From positions 1,824,990-1,874,060 of the forward strand of contig NZ_LT732535.1 of NCBI RefSeq assembly GCF_900156915.1: a stretch of DNA of 49,071 bases, given 5' to 3'. Numbering within the stretch: the stretch's first letter is position 1; every line of letters begins with the position of its first letter. A program made the position numbers and the translations under genes. This DNA comes from Sediminibacillus massiliensis (lineage in GTDB: Bacteria > Bacillota > Bacilli > Bacillales > Amphibacillaceae). Positions 16,604 to 24,630 of this stretch are shown one piece after another. Under the pieces are notes generated by a model. That model had not been told where the DNA came from. It did not search any database and saw nothing but the letters and a program-made list of their open reading frames with translations.

Positions 16604-17508
16604 TCGGTAGATACCTCTTTAGGAAGCTCTTTGCTCGATGCTGGCGTCTGGCGGGGAGTGTATTCCAGGTCTTCAGATGAGTAGACACGGATGGCAACAT
16701 AACCGGTTCCTGCTTTTGCACGGATTAACAAGGGCTGATTGTACGTGTTCTGGAACGCGAAATCAGGGCCGTACCAGCTGACTGTTGCATCTCTTCCTGG
16801 CGGTACGTATGGAACCTTTCTACTATGTGAATATCGTTCCGTGATTTTGACACCGGCCCTGTCGACAGCATTGTATAAGGTGGAGGATACTTGGCAAATG
16901 CCTCCGCCAATGTCTTCCGCAAGCTCCCCTTTTACTATGACGGGCGCTTTTTGATATCCTTTTTCTTTCGTTCTTTTTCCGACCGATTGATTGAAAGAAA
17001 ATGTCTCTCCCGGAAATATTACTTCATTATCAATTGCTTCTGTTGCTAGCTTGATGTTATGGGACCGCTCTTTATTACGGGAATTGAAATAGGTCTGGTA
17101 TTGCCCGACCAACTGCTCACGGATGGATACGAGAAGTTCTCCATCCACCCTGGGGTGCGCTAATTGAAGCGGGGCTTCAATTTTTTCGGCACTGGACCCA
17201 TAATAATAGTTATAAACTGCTTCTTTCATTTGAGGAAGGTTCAATTGATGTCCTGCTTTTCCCGGGACAATATTGTTATGTTCATCAATATAAGCATCTT
17301 TCGGTTCTTTATAGACTGCATCTCCTATTTCCTTCAAAAGTAAATCCACCTTCTCCGGCTGGACCCATTCTTTATTCAAATGCGGAAGGGAAAGGTCTGC
17401 TTTTTCGATTGTTTTAATGTCTTTTCCTTCAAACTTAATCGTCAATTCTTCCGATACTGCAAGCTGTGGAGCTGCAAACAGTAAAAGGCTTAGTAATGCA
17501 ACTTTCAT
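16600..17508 (-). CDS. VanW family protein
   Basis: 302 residues from the ATG at 17508, which has GGAGGTGG six bases upstream; an earlier GTG (17523) lies at the start of that SD and is rejected. A signal peptide (MKVALLSLLLFAAPQLAVSEE) is followed by a linker domain (about 25-150) and a VanW domain with NNEVIFPGETFSFN-like sequence, EDIGGGICQVSSTLYNA and RYSHSRKVPYVPPGRDATV. VanW proteins occur in vancomycin-resistance clusters and widely in Firmicutes as secreted envelope proteins of unclear biochemistry. No van genes are nearby, so I would not call this a resistance gene. Confidence 0.88.
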   Translation of the reverse strand: MKVALLSLLLFAAPQLAVSEELTIKFEGKDIKTIEKADLSLPHLNKEWVQPEKVDLLLKEIGDAVYKEPKDAYIDEHNNIVPGKAGHQLNLPQMKEAVYNYYYGSSAEKIEAPLQLAHPRVDGELLVSIREQLVGQYQTYFNSRNKERSHNIKLATEAIDNEVIFPGETFSFNQSVGKRTKEKGYQKAPVIVKGELAEDIGGGICQVSSTLYNAVDRAGVKITERYSHSRKVPYVPPGRDATVSWYGPDFAFQNTYNQPLLIRAKAGTGYVAIRVYSSEDLEYTPRQTPASSKELPKEVSTD

Positions 17509-17641
17509 TCTGGCCACCTCCACTTTTAGTATGGATAAGTGGAACTATATCATTCTTCATGCAGATTGTTTGCGAAGATATCTATTGCATGCAAGAATTA
17601 ACAACATTCAGGAATCATAATAGGGAAAGGAGTCGAGAAAG

Positions 17642-18286
17642 ATGAACGTACTCGTTATTGGTGCAAACGGTCAAATCGGCCAGCATCTCGTCCAATTATT
17701 GAAAACAGATAAGAAACACAATGTCAAAGCAATGGTAAGGAAGCAAGAACAAGCCCAAAAGCTGGAAGAAGATGGAGTGGAAACAGCCATTGTCGATTTG
17801 GAAGGTGATGTAGGCAGCATTGCGGAAGCGGCCAAAGGTTGTGACGCCATCATATTTACAGCCGGTTCCGGAGGGAGCACTGGCGATGATAAAACATTGC
17901 TCATTGATTTGGATGGAGCCGGTAAAGCAATCGAAGCTGCTCAACAAGCAGGAGTGGATCGATTTATCATGGTGAGTGCCATCCAGGCTCATCACCGTGA
18001 GAATTGGAACGAACAGCTCAAGCCATATTATGTCGCTAAGCATTATGCCGACAGGCTGTTGGAAGCAAGCGGCTTAACCTATACGATCGTACGCCCCGGC
18101 GGACTCCAGAACGAAGAAGGAACTGGCAAAGTCAATGCCGCCGAAAACCTGGAATTAGGCTTCATTCCTCGTGAAGATGTCGCAAGAACGGTTATCGCAG
18201 CATTAGATGAAGAACAAACATACAACAAGTCATTTGATTTAACAACCGGCGAGACCAACATTGCAGATGCCTTGAAAGAGGTATAG
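17642..18286 (+). CDS. yhfK: NAD(P)-binding atypical SDR protein (YhfK-like)
   Basis: 214 residues. The Rossmann glycine motif VLVIGANGQIGQHL is at the N-terminus, with SAIQAHH and YYVAKHYADRLLEASGLTYTIVRPGGL (YxxxK-like) downstream. This matches the atypical SDR5/NmrA-like family of which B. subtilis YhfK is a member; known members bind NAD(P) but have no settled substrate. It has an SD (AAAGGAG) and a strong downstream terminator, so it is monocistronic. Confidence 0.85.
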   Translation: MNVLVIGANGQIGQHLVQLLKTDKKHNVKAMVRKQEQAQKLEEDGVETAIVDLEGDVGSIAEAAKGCDAIIFTAGSGGSTGDDKTLLIDLDGAGKAIEAAQQAGVDRFIMVSAIQAHHRENWNEQLKPYYVAKHYADRLLEASGLTYTIVRPGGLQNEEGTGKVNAAENLELGFIPREDVARTVIAALDEEQTYNKSFDLTTGETNIADALKEV

Positions 18287-18290
18287 CCAT

Positions 18291-18324
18291 AAAAAAGGCT
18301 TTCCCAAACGGGAAAGCTTTTTTT
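18291..18324. terminator. Bidirectional rho-independent terminator
   Basis: GCTTTCCC (18298-18305) / GGGAAAGC (18310-18317) with a four-base loop, A run before and T run after. It serves yhfK on the plus strand and the DUF421 gene on the minus strand. Confidence 0.9.
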
Positions 18325-19027
18325 AATGCAGTTGATTTTCTTTATCATCTATAAACAGGCTGCCGTCTGGTTCCACTTCCGCATAAAAAACTTTAGATAC
18401 ATCGTCAATGCCTGCCTGCTGTAGTTGCTGATCAAGCCATTGCTGATCAAGATTCAGCTTTGTTAAGTTCTGTGATACGACTTTACCGTCAGAAATGACC
18501 TCTGTTCCTACAGGATATTTGTTGGAAGAGGACAGGATATTCATATCTTTTTTGGTCAATCCTTGTTTCTCGTCCTTCTTCATAACGGAAAGTTTTCCAT
18601 TGGTTTCAAAAGTAGCGTAATCCACTTCATTGAGAGAAAAGACATTATTCCTTCTCAGCATTGCCTTAAGGGAATCTAAATCAAGCCTGCACTTGGCCAG
18701 TGCACTCTCTACTATCTTACCTTCCTTGATTACCATGATCGGATCCCCGGTAAGTACTTTTCGGGCTTTCTTGGACTTCATATCCATAAAACCCATTAGA
18801 AGAGTAAAAGCTGTCCATCCTACTAACGCAATAACTCCATTTCGGATACTTAAATTTTGATTAACGACAAGATTAGCGGTTATTGAACCGACAGCAATGG
18901 CTGAAACAAAATTAAAGAAGGTCATCTGGCTGATTTCTTTTCTGCCCATGATCCTTGTTAGTACAAACAACACGATAAACCCTATGGCAATTCTTCCTAA
19001 TAGTTCTGGTAAATTCAAGTGTATCAT
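18323..19027 (-). CDS. DUF421 membrane protein (YetF/YdfS-like)
   Basis: 234 residues. Three N-terminal helices (about 5-25, 33-52, 60-80) include LTRIMGRKEISQMTFFNFVSAIAVGS, the hallmark of DUF421. Then come a cytoplasmic DUF421 domain (ARKVLTGDPIMVIKEGKIVESAL, NVFSLNEVDYATFETNGKLSV) and a C-terminal YetF-type tail (VFYAEVEPDGSLFIDDKE). A paralogue lies at 23953-24630. Function unknown; B. subtilis relatives are often sporulation- or stress-expressed. The SD (GAGAAGG) is close to the ATG, so the exact start is uncertain. Confidence 0.87.
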   Translation of the reverse strand: MIHLNLPELLGRIAIGFIVLFVLTRIMGRKEISQMTFFNFVSAIAVGSITANLVVNQNLSIRNGVIALVGWTAFTLLMGFMDMKSKKARKVLTGDPIMVIKEGKIVESALAKCRLDLDSLKAMLRRNNVFSLNEVDYATFETNGKLSVMKKDEKQGLTKKDMNILSSSNKYPVGTEVISDGKVVSQNLTKLNLDQQWLDQQLQQAGIDDVSKVFYAEVEPDGSLFIDDKENQLH

Positions 19028-19173
19028 CGCCTTCTCTGTGATTTTCTACTTATTTATTTGAAAAACAGCATTTTTTATTCTTTTTGCTTTAGATTTAATC
19101 ATTTCAATATGGGGAAGAGTATCTATATTGGTTCAAAATACACAGAATTTCTATGTTAAAAGGAGTGGAGAGG

Positions 19174-20265
19174 TTGAAAGTAAAAGCTGCCGTTACCCAT
19201 GGAAAAAGCGAAGAATTCCGTATAGAAGAAGTAGAACTAGCCGAACCAAACGATAATGAAGTGCTTGTCAAGATCGTCGCGTCCGGTGTATGTCATACAG
19301 ACGCCGTAGCCAGAGATCAGGAAGTGCCTGTCCCATTGCCAGCTGTATTGGGTCATGAAGGTTCGGGTATCGTCCAGAAAGTCGGTGCTAACGTGAAGAC
19401 GGTGGAAGAAGGGGATCATGTTGTTCTTTCGTTCTCTTCTTGCGGGCATTGTGAAAATTGCCTATCTGGACATCCAGCTTATTGCCTATCTTTTAATGAA
19501 TTGAATTTTGGTGGAAAAATGAATGACAGTACCAACAGGATTGAGCAGGACGGCGAAACCGTTTCTTCTTTCTTCGGTCAGTCATCTTTTGGTACATTCG
19601 CCGTAGCCAACGCACGGAATGTCGTGAAAGTCGATAAAGATGTCGATCTATCCCTGTTAGGGCCATTGGGATGCGGCATCCAGACCGGAAGTGGGACTGT
19701 CTTAAATAAATTACAGCCTTCATTCGGAGAAACAATAGCTGTATTTGGGTGCGGTGCCGTCGGACTGAGCGCAGTAATGGCAGCCAATATAGTTGGCTGC
19801 TCCAAAATCATTGCAATTGATGTCCATGAAAGCCGGCTGGAAATGGCCAAAGAATTAGGTGCCACACATGTATTGAATGGAAAAGAAGTAGACGTGGTGG
19901 AAGAAATCAAAAAGATCACCAACGGCGGTACAAATTATGCTGTAGAAACTACCAGTGTACCAGCTCTGGCCAGGCAATCCGTTCAAGTCTTAAAACCGCT
20001 AGGCACTTCCGCTGTGGTCGGGGTAACCCAAGAAACGGAATTCAATGTATTTGAAGACATCATGGCAGAAGGCAAAGGATTGGTCGGGGCAATTGAAGGC
20101 GACTCTGTGCCGCAAATCTTCATTCCGAAACTCGTCGAGTACTATAAAGCAGGGAAGTTTCCCTTTGATAAATTGGTAAAGTTTTATGAGTTGGAAGATA
20201 TCAATCAGGCATTTGATGATTCCAAACAAGGAACAACGGTCAAACCGATTGTACGAATGGAATAA
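19174..20265 (+). CDS. Zinc-dependent alcohol dehydrogenase (MDR superfamily)
   Basis: 363 residues from TTG at 19174 (MKVKAAVTHGKSEEF), preceded by AAAGGAGTGGAGAGG; the ATG at 19153 lies before that SD. GroES-like domain with catalytic zinc ligands Cys and His in GVCHTDAVARD and GHEGSGIV. The structural zinc segment is altered: CGHCENCLSGHPAYC carries the four Cys. The Rossmann domain has VFGCGAVGLSAVMAANIVG and IAIDVHESRLEMAKELGA (Asp, so NAD preference). It resembles benzyl/aryl alcohol dehydrogenases, though the substrate is inferred only. Monocistronic with its own terminator. Confidence 0.92.
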   Translation: MKVKAAVTHGKSEEFRIEEVELAEPNDNEVLVKIVASGVCHTDAVARDQEVPVPLPAVLGHEGSGIVQKVGANVKTVEEGDHVVLSFSSCGHCENCLSGHPAYCLSFNELNFGGKMNDSTNRIEQDGETVSSFFGQSSFGTFAVANARNVVKVDKDVDLSLLGPLGCGIQTGSGTVLNKLQPSFGETIAVFGCGAVGLSAVMAANIVGCSKIIAIDVHESRLEMAKELGATHVLNGKEVDVVEEIKKITNGGTNYAVETTSVPALARQSVQVLKPLGTSAVVGVTQETEFNVFEDIMAEGKGLVGAIEGDSVPQIFIPKLVEYYKAGKFPFDKLVKFYELEDINQAFDDSKQGTTVKPIVRME

Positions 20266-20268
20266 CGA

Positions 20269-20303
20269 CAAACTCCTGGAGTTCCAGACTCCGGGAGTTT
20301 TTT
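20269..20303. terminator. Rho-independent terminator (alcohol dehydrogenase / YnfA, convergent)
   Basis: AAACTCCTGG (20270-20279) / CCGGGAGTTT (20291-20300) plus a T run. The A run on the other side allows use from both strands. Confidence 0.88.
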
Positions 20304-20625
20304 ACTGTCGTGGGCCTAACAACATTATGGATACTCCGACAAGGCAGATGGCTGCTCCCAGCCAATCATATAGATCAGGGGGTTTTCGATCAATCCCCCA
20401 TCCCCAAAGTACGGACATCACAATAAATAATCCGCCATACGCAGCATACACCCGTCCAAATGACGGAAAAGTCTGCAAAGCAGCTATCACACCATATAAT
20501 ATTAACAATACTCCGCCCAACAGTCCCCAGCTCAGCGGCCGTCCCTCTCTCAACCATATCCAGATTAAGTATCCGCCACTTATCTCAGCTAATCCTGCTA
20601 AAATAAATAACCCAATTGCATACAT
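20302..20625 (-). CDS. YnfA family (UPF0060) small membrane protein
   Basis: 107 residues with four membrane helices. It opens [22 protein letters not shown] and contains [29 protein letters not shown], both highly typical of UPF0060/YnfA. The family is distantly related to SMR exporters, and some members are reported to affect drug efflux, but the role here is unproven. Convergent with the alcohol dehydrogenase; shares its terminator. Confidence 0.92.
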   Translation of the reverse strand: MYAIGLFILAGLAEISGGYLIWIWLREGRPLSWGLLGGVLLILYGVIAALQTFPSFGRVYAAYGGLFIVMSVLWGWGIDRKPPDLYDWLGAAICLVGVSIMLLGPRQ

Positions 20626-20968
20626 TTTCTAATCACTTCCCGCTTACTTGGGAGAGTTAACCGCTTTTCTCTTAATTTCTCATCTGCTAGCTCGCCTAAT
20701 TTAGATCGATGCCGTTGCGAACGGCTGTTTAATCACCACATAAAGAATTAAAATGGAAAAAAGATAAAATCCCCATCTAATCACCCTCCAATTTAATTAC
20801 TACAATCATATATAAAAAACACATGGAAATCCATGTGTTCAGCTTGTTTAGAAAGTACTTCCCATATTCTATATATAGATAATGTGATGCAAGGTTCACC
20901 TGCAACCTACACAAAAACACTTCCACAGCCCCGACAGCCTGGCCCATAAAAATTCATTTGTCTCTCAG
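20626..20968. other. Intergenic region with one terminator and a possible 16-codon ORF
   Basis: It includes the upstream region of ynfA, a minus-strand terminator at 20812-20839 and a short open frame at 20957-20907 (minus; Cys-containing, weak SD). Nothing else is recognisable. Confidence 0.4.
20812..20839 (-). terminator. Rho-independent terminator
   Basis: The perfect 10-bp stem AACACATGGA/TCCATGTGTT (20818-20839) is followed on the minus strand by a T run. It probably ends the transcript of the small membrane gene at 20969-21157, about 130 bases upstream. Confidence 0.75.
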
Positions 20969-21157
20969 TTAATTTGCTTTAGAACTCTCGGCCCTGTCCA
21001 TGAACTTGAAAAACAAACAAGCCAAAAAGAACAGGAAACCCAGAAAGGAACCGATATCCGGAGCATACTTGAGCACACCCTTCAAACCGATACCTCCAAA
21101 CACCATTGCAATACTCAATAACAAAAACATCATTACATAACGCTGATTCTCCGTCAA
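20969..21157 (-). CDS. Small hydrophobic protein, unknown function
   Basis: 62 residues from TTG at 21157, which has GGAGGAG eight bases upstream; a GTG at 21166 abuts the SD and is rejected. Two membrane helices (about 7-27 and 34-53) with a basic-acidic tail (KFMDRAESSKAN). I do not recognise a family. It lies between the stress protein gene and ynfA and has its own SD and downstream terminator. Confidence 0.55.
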   Translation of the reverse strand: MTENQRYVMMFLLLSIAMVFGGIGLKGVLKYAPDIGSFLGFLFFLACLFFKFMDRAESSKAN

Positions 21158-21249
21158 AATACACACTCCTCCACTTTCACATTCCAGTATTAACCACCTC
21201 TAACATTATTCTGTTATGTGAAATTCTATGCATTATTTCCCAGGTTTAC

Positions 21250-21288
21250 GAAAAAAAATAACCCGAAGCCTGTACAAAAGGCCTCGGG
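21250..21288 (-). terminator. Rho-independent terminator of the stress protein gene
   Basis: Minus strand: CCCGAGGCC (21288-21280) pairs with AGGCTTCGGG (21271-21262), then TTATTTTTTTT. Confidence 0.88.
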
Positions 21289-21300
21289 GCGGTATTTAGT

Positions 21301-21861
21301 TTACCTGCGTTCATTCACTACCACTTCATCTGGATACATGCGATGGTTCTCCGTTCGATTGGCTAAGAATGTTTGGTAAATTTCCCGGTCATGCTCACTA
21401 GCTTCCACGAGTACAATTATATTTCCTTCTTTCAACTTGTTCTCATACTCTTTGGCATGCTCTTCGGGAATCCCCGCGCCAACTAAAGCACCGACAATGC
21501 CACCGCCTCCGGCACCTATTCCCGCGCCGGTCAATGCAGCTGCGATCGGCCCCGCGGCTGCAATCGCACCAACACCCGGGATTGCCAGCAAGCCAATTTC
21601 TGCTATCAATCCTGTCAAACCGCCCAGGACACCACCTGTACCGGCTCCGATGCCAAGACCTTTTCCGGCGTTTTTTCCTCTGCCGCTTTTGTCTTTGGAG
21701 ATGTCGGTATTGGTTTCTTCTCCAATTGCTTTCACGTCATCTTTATCTTTGGCAAAGACCGAAAAGTCATCCTTGCCGTATCCCTTCGCTTTCAACTCTT
21801 CAATGGCACGGATAGCGTCATCCTGGCTCTTAAAAACTCCTCCGATCACTTTGCTTTTCAT
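21301..21861 (-). CDS. General stress protein with YflT domain and Gly/Ala-rich middle
   Basis: 186 residues. The N-terminal YflT/heat-induced stress domain (KVIGGVFKSQDDAIRAIEELKAKGYGKDDFSVFAKDKDDV, 3-45) is followed by a Gly/Ala-rich hydrophobic stretch (about 66-130), possibly membrane-inserting, and a C-terminal region EHAKEYENKLKEGNIIVLVEA. This organisation is common in Bacillaceae general stress proteins. GGAGG lies ten bases before the ATG. A candidate sigma-B promoter upstream agrees with the family's known stress regulation. Molecular function is not established. Confidence 0.82.
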   Translation of the reverse strand: MKSKVIGGVFKSQDDAIRAIEELKAKGYGKDDFSVFAKDKDDVKAIGEETNTDISKDKSGRGKNAGKGLGIGAGTGGVLGGLTGLIAEIGLLAIPGVGAIAAAGPIAAALTGAGIGAGGGGIVGALVGAGIPEEHAKEYENKLKEGNIIVLVEASEHDREIYQTFLANRTENHRMYPDEVVVNERR

Positions 21862-21900
21862 GTAGATATTACCTCCTTATTTAGAAGTATTCATTACTCC

Positions 21901-21926
21901 ATACCCGGATAAGGTTATTGTGAATC
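21901..21926 (-). promoter_or_regulatory. Candidate sigma-B promoter
   Basis: Minus strand: GATTCA (21926-21921), 14-base spacer, GGGTAT (21906-21901). The sigma-B consensus is GTTTAA-N12-14-GGGTAT; the -10 is perfect and the -35 is 4/6. It sits 40 bases before the stress protein ATG. Confidence 0.6.
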
Positions 21927-22044
21927 GGGATCTGGACAACTATCGACTGGAAGTATGTTACACTTAAAATAGTTTATCGTTATATATTTTCAGGGAATAT
22001 AAACTCAATATTTCAATTTGAACTTTCATTTAGGAGAGGGTATG

Positions 22045-22767
22045 ATGGGCAGAAAAGGAAAATTTCTCGAAGCAGAAATTAATAGCAATTTTTTAGAGGA
22101 AATCCTCACAGTAAAATGGTATGTCCCGGAAACTTTTTCTGACTTGTATAAATACCACATCTGCATCATGCAGGATGGGGATGACTACTTTCAAATGGGG
22201 CGGGTGGCCACACTCAGTGACCGTCTCCATGAGTCAGGCGAAATTGAAAACACTGTCTTCGCCGGGATTCATTATAAAGACAAATATGATCGTCAGGATA
22301 AATATCACCCAAAGGGACCAAAGCAGACAGCTTATATAAACTTTTTGGTAAAAGAAGTTGTACCGCTTCTGGATGAAAAACTGCCGACCTATCATATTGG
22401 CGGAAGCCGCACTTTGATGGGTGATTCGCTCGGCGGAACTGTTTCCCTTATGGCAGCTTTGCAATATCCTAACACTTTTGGACAGGTCATAATGCAGTCA
22501 CCTTTTGTAGACGACACCGTCCTTGCTGCGGTGAGGGAGTCACATTCTCTTGGCAACCTATCCATTTACCATACAATCGGAAATCAGGAATCTGAAGTAA
22601 AGACGACTGCAGGAGAAGTCAAAGATTTTTTAAGTCCGAACAGAGAACTCCGCACCCTTTTAGACAACCACAGATCCAGTTATGTATATCATGAACTGGA
22701 CGGCGCACATACTTGGAAGTATTGGCAGAAAGATATGAAACGGGCTTTAATCACCATGTTTAATTAA
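22045..22767 (+). CDS. yjcH: Esterase-family alpha/beta hydrolase (YjcH-like)
   Basis: 240 residues from the ATG at 22045 (AGGAG eight bases upstream; the adjacent ATG at 22042 is equally possible). Esterase D/enterochelin-esterase-like fold: HICIMQDGDDYF and FAGIHYKDKY near the oxyanion region, the nucleophile elbow GDSLGG, and His in LDGAHTWKYWQKDM. Located beside yjcG and yjcF homologues as in B. subtilis, which supports the name. Natural substrate unknown. Confidence 0.87.
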   Translation: MGRKGKFLEAEINSNFLEEILTVKWYVPETFSDLYKYHICIMQDGDDYFQMGRVATLSDRLHESGEIENTVFAGIHYKDKYDRQDKYHPKGPKQTAYINFLVKEVVPLLDEKLPTYHIGGSRTLMGDSLGGTVSLMAALQYPNTFGQVIMQSPFVDDTVLAAVRESHSLGNLSIYHTIGNQESEVKTTAGEVKDFLSPNRELRTLLDNHRSSYVYHELDGAHTWKYWQKDMKRALITMFN

Positions 22768-22812
22768 CTTGCTTGCTCACTAAAAGCCACTATTATGATT
22801 TTTTCAATTATT

Positions 22813-22821
22813 TGGTATAAT
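22813..22821 (+). promoter_or_regulatory. Extended -10 promoter of yjcG-yjcF
   Basis: TGGTATAAT is a perfect extended -10 about 80 bases before the yjcG ATG. The -35 region is poor, as is common with extended -10 promoters. Confidence 0.5.
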
Positions 22822-22902
22822 GTAAGGGATCATTTCAAAAAGGATTCCAGCTAAACAAGTGATTTGTCCATCATATGACCCTATGGAATAGGAGGAATAT
22901 TT

Positions 22903-23415
22903 ATGAAATATGGAATCGCTATCTTTCCGTCTAAAAAAATACAGGATACTGCTAATTCATACAGGAAGCGGTATGACCCGCATTACGCGCTGATTCCACC
23001 GCATATCACTCTGAAAGAACCTTTTGAAGCAAATGAAGAGGATATAAATTCAATTGTCCAAGAATTGCGTAACGTGGCAAAGGAAACAAAGCCTTTTTCT
23101 CTGCAAATACGCAAGGTCAGTTCCTTTTCGCCTGTTACTAACACCATTTATCTAAAAGTAGAACCCGTTGAAGAATTGATGGACTTGAATGAACGATTGC
23201 ATACCGGTAAATTGCCACAGGAAAAGACTTATTCATTTGTCCCACACATTACCATCGCACAGAAGCTCTCCTATGATGAATATTCCGATGTGTTCGGCAG
23301 CTTACAAATGCAGGGGTTCAATTTAGAACAGACTGTCGATCGTTTTCAGCTTATGTACCAGTTGGAAAACGGCGCATGGACTGTTTATGAAACGTTCACT
23401 TTTGATGAGGAGTAG
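22903..23415 (+). CDS. yjcG: 2H phosphoesterase (YjcG, 2'-5' RNA ligase-like)
   Basis: 170 residues. The two catalytic HxT motifs are [10 protein letters not shown] (H34, T36) and [10 protein letters not shown] (H115, T117), at the spacing typical of the 2H superfamily. B. subtilis YjcG is the prototype of this small bacterial group. The reaction in vivo (RNA repair, cyclic phosphodiester hydrolysis) is not known. AGGAGG precedes the ATG. yjcF follows after 11 bases, so both are one transcription unit ending at 23858-23882. Confidence 0.92.
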   Translation: MKYGIAIFPSKKIQDTANSYRKRYDPHYALIPPHITLKEPFEANEEDINSIVQELRNVAKETKPFSLQIRKVSSFSPVTNTIYLKVEPVEELMDLNERLHTGKLPQEKTYSFVPHITIAQKLSYDEYSDVFGSLQMQGFNLEQTVDRFQLMYQLENGAWTVYETFTFDEE

Positions 23416-23426
23416 GAGTAATAACC

Positions 23427-23849
23427 ATGGAAATAAAAACAACAGAAACAGATCAAGAACTTAAAGAAGCTTATAATGTAAGGAATATCGTCTTTGTCGA
23501 AGAGCAAAAAGTACCTGCCGAACTGGAAATAGATGACTTGGAAGATGAATCTATCCATTTTGTCGGTTATGAAGACGGCGGGCCTGTAGCTGCGAGCAGG
23601 CTTCGGTTTGTGGATGAATATGGAAAGCTTGAGAGAATATGCGTTCTGAAAGATTACCGGGGACGTTCTCTCGGTTCCAACATCATCCAAGAGATGGAAG
23701 CAGTCATTAAGAGCAAAGGCTATCAAAAAGCAAAACTGAATGCTCAAACGAGAGCGGTAAAGTTTTATGAATCGCTTGGTTACCGCACCGTTTCAGGGGA
23801 ATTCATGGACGCCGGTATTCCGCACGTCACCATGACCAAAAACTTATAA
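23427..23849 (+). CDS. yjcF: GNAT family N-acetyltransferase (YjcF-like)
   Basis: 140 residues. GNAT features: VRNIVFVEEQKVPAELEIDDLEDES at the N-terminus, the beta-4/acetyl-CoA loop ERICVLKDYRGRSLGSNIIQEM and the C-terminal AVKFYESLGYRTVSGEF. ELEIDD...HFVGY is typical of the ElaA/YjcF subgroup. GGAGTAATAACC precedes the ATG. Co-transcribed with yjcG. The acetyl acceptor is unknown. Confidence 0.92.
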   Translation: MEIKTTETDQELKEAYNVRNIVFVEEQKVPAELEIDDLEDESIHFVGYEDGGPVAASRLRFVDEYGKLERICVLKDYRGRSLGSNIIQEMEAVIKSKGYQKAKLNAQTRAVKFYESLGYRTVSGEFMDAGIPHVTMTKNL

Positions 23850-23857
23850 ATCACAGT

Positions 23858-23882
23858 CCTGCCAATATGGCAGGGCTTTTTT
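23858..23882 (+). terminator. Rho-independent terminator of yjcG-yjcF
   Basis: CCTGCC/GGCAGG stem with five-base loop, then a seven-T run. Confidence 0.88.
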
Positions 23883-23952
23883 CGTTTGTATGAAAATCCT
23901 GCTCCCTGGCAACGATAAAAAGGAAACAGCTCCTCCAGGGTGGTGCAAACTT

Positions 23953-24630
23953 ATGGGACACTTTCCGTCCATTTTTGTCGAGACGATATTTGGTTTTTTA
24001 GCATTATTTGTTCTTACCAAAGTACTGGGAAAATCACAAATCACCCAGCTCACAGCTTTTGACTTTATTTCCGCTGTCATTCTGGGTGAATTGGTCGGCA
24101 ATGCCCTATTTGATGATAAATCGGGTATAAAAGAGATTGCTTTCGCTGTGGCCGTTTGGGGAGTCCTTCTTTATACAACAGAAATCATCACCCAGAAGTT
24201 CAAACGAACCCGGGGACTACTGGAAGGGATGCCGGCAATTGTCATTAAAGACGGTAAACTGCAAAGAGAACAAATGAAAAAAAACAAACTCGATATCAAT
24301 CAGCTTCAGCATTTGCTAAGGGATAAAGGAGCCTTTTCTGTAAGTGAGGTTGCATACGCTATTTTGGAGACAGATGGTGGAATATCGGTATTGAAAAAGT
24401 CAGATTCACAGAATCTGACAAGATCTGATTTGAACTTGGAATCAAACGTACCGACACTTCCTGTCACCGTTATCACAGATGGGGAGATTCTTTGGGATAA
24501 CTTGAAGGAAAAGCAGTTAGACGAACAATGGTTACATAATCAATTAAAGCAGCAAAATGTCGCCTCGCCTAAAGATGTTTTTTATGCAGAATGGAAGCAA
24601 GGCGAAAAGCTGCATATCCACGGTTACTAA
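23953..24630 (+). CDS. DUF421 membrane protein, second paralogue
   Basis: 225 residues from the ATG at 23953 (AGGGTGG nine bases upstream). The ATG at 23890 would start next to the preceding terminator with no SD. N-terminal helices include ETIFGFLALFVLTKVLGKSQITQLTAFDFISAVILGELVGNALF, then the DUF421 cytoplasmic domain (LEGMPAIVIKDGKLQREQ, AFSVSEVAYAILETDGGISVL) and a YetF tail. It shares the architecture of the gene at 18323-19027. Its stop overlaps the stop of the convergent MBL hydrolase gene. Confidence 0.85.
   Translation: MGHFPSIFVETIFGFLALFVLTKVLGKSQITQLTAFDFISAVILGELVGNALFDDKSGIKEIAFAVAVWGVLLYTTEIITQKFKRTRGLLEGMPAIVIKDGKLQREQMKKNKLDINQLQHLLRDKGAFSVSEVAYAILETDGGISVLKKSDSQNLTRSDLNLESNVPTLPVTVITDGEILWDNLKEKQLDEQWLHNQLKQQNVASPKDVFYAEWKQGEKLHIHGY

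Noticed and set aside
16600-17508. Vancomycin resistance locus
   Set aside because: VanW-domain proteins are widespread; no vanA/B ligase, vanH, vanX or vanRS partner is adjacent.
20979-21164. Alternative 61-codon frame overlapping the small membrane gene
   Set aside because: Same strand, shifted frame; it has no hydrophobic pattern and the SD spacing favours the TTG-started membrane protein.
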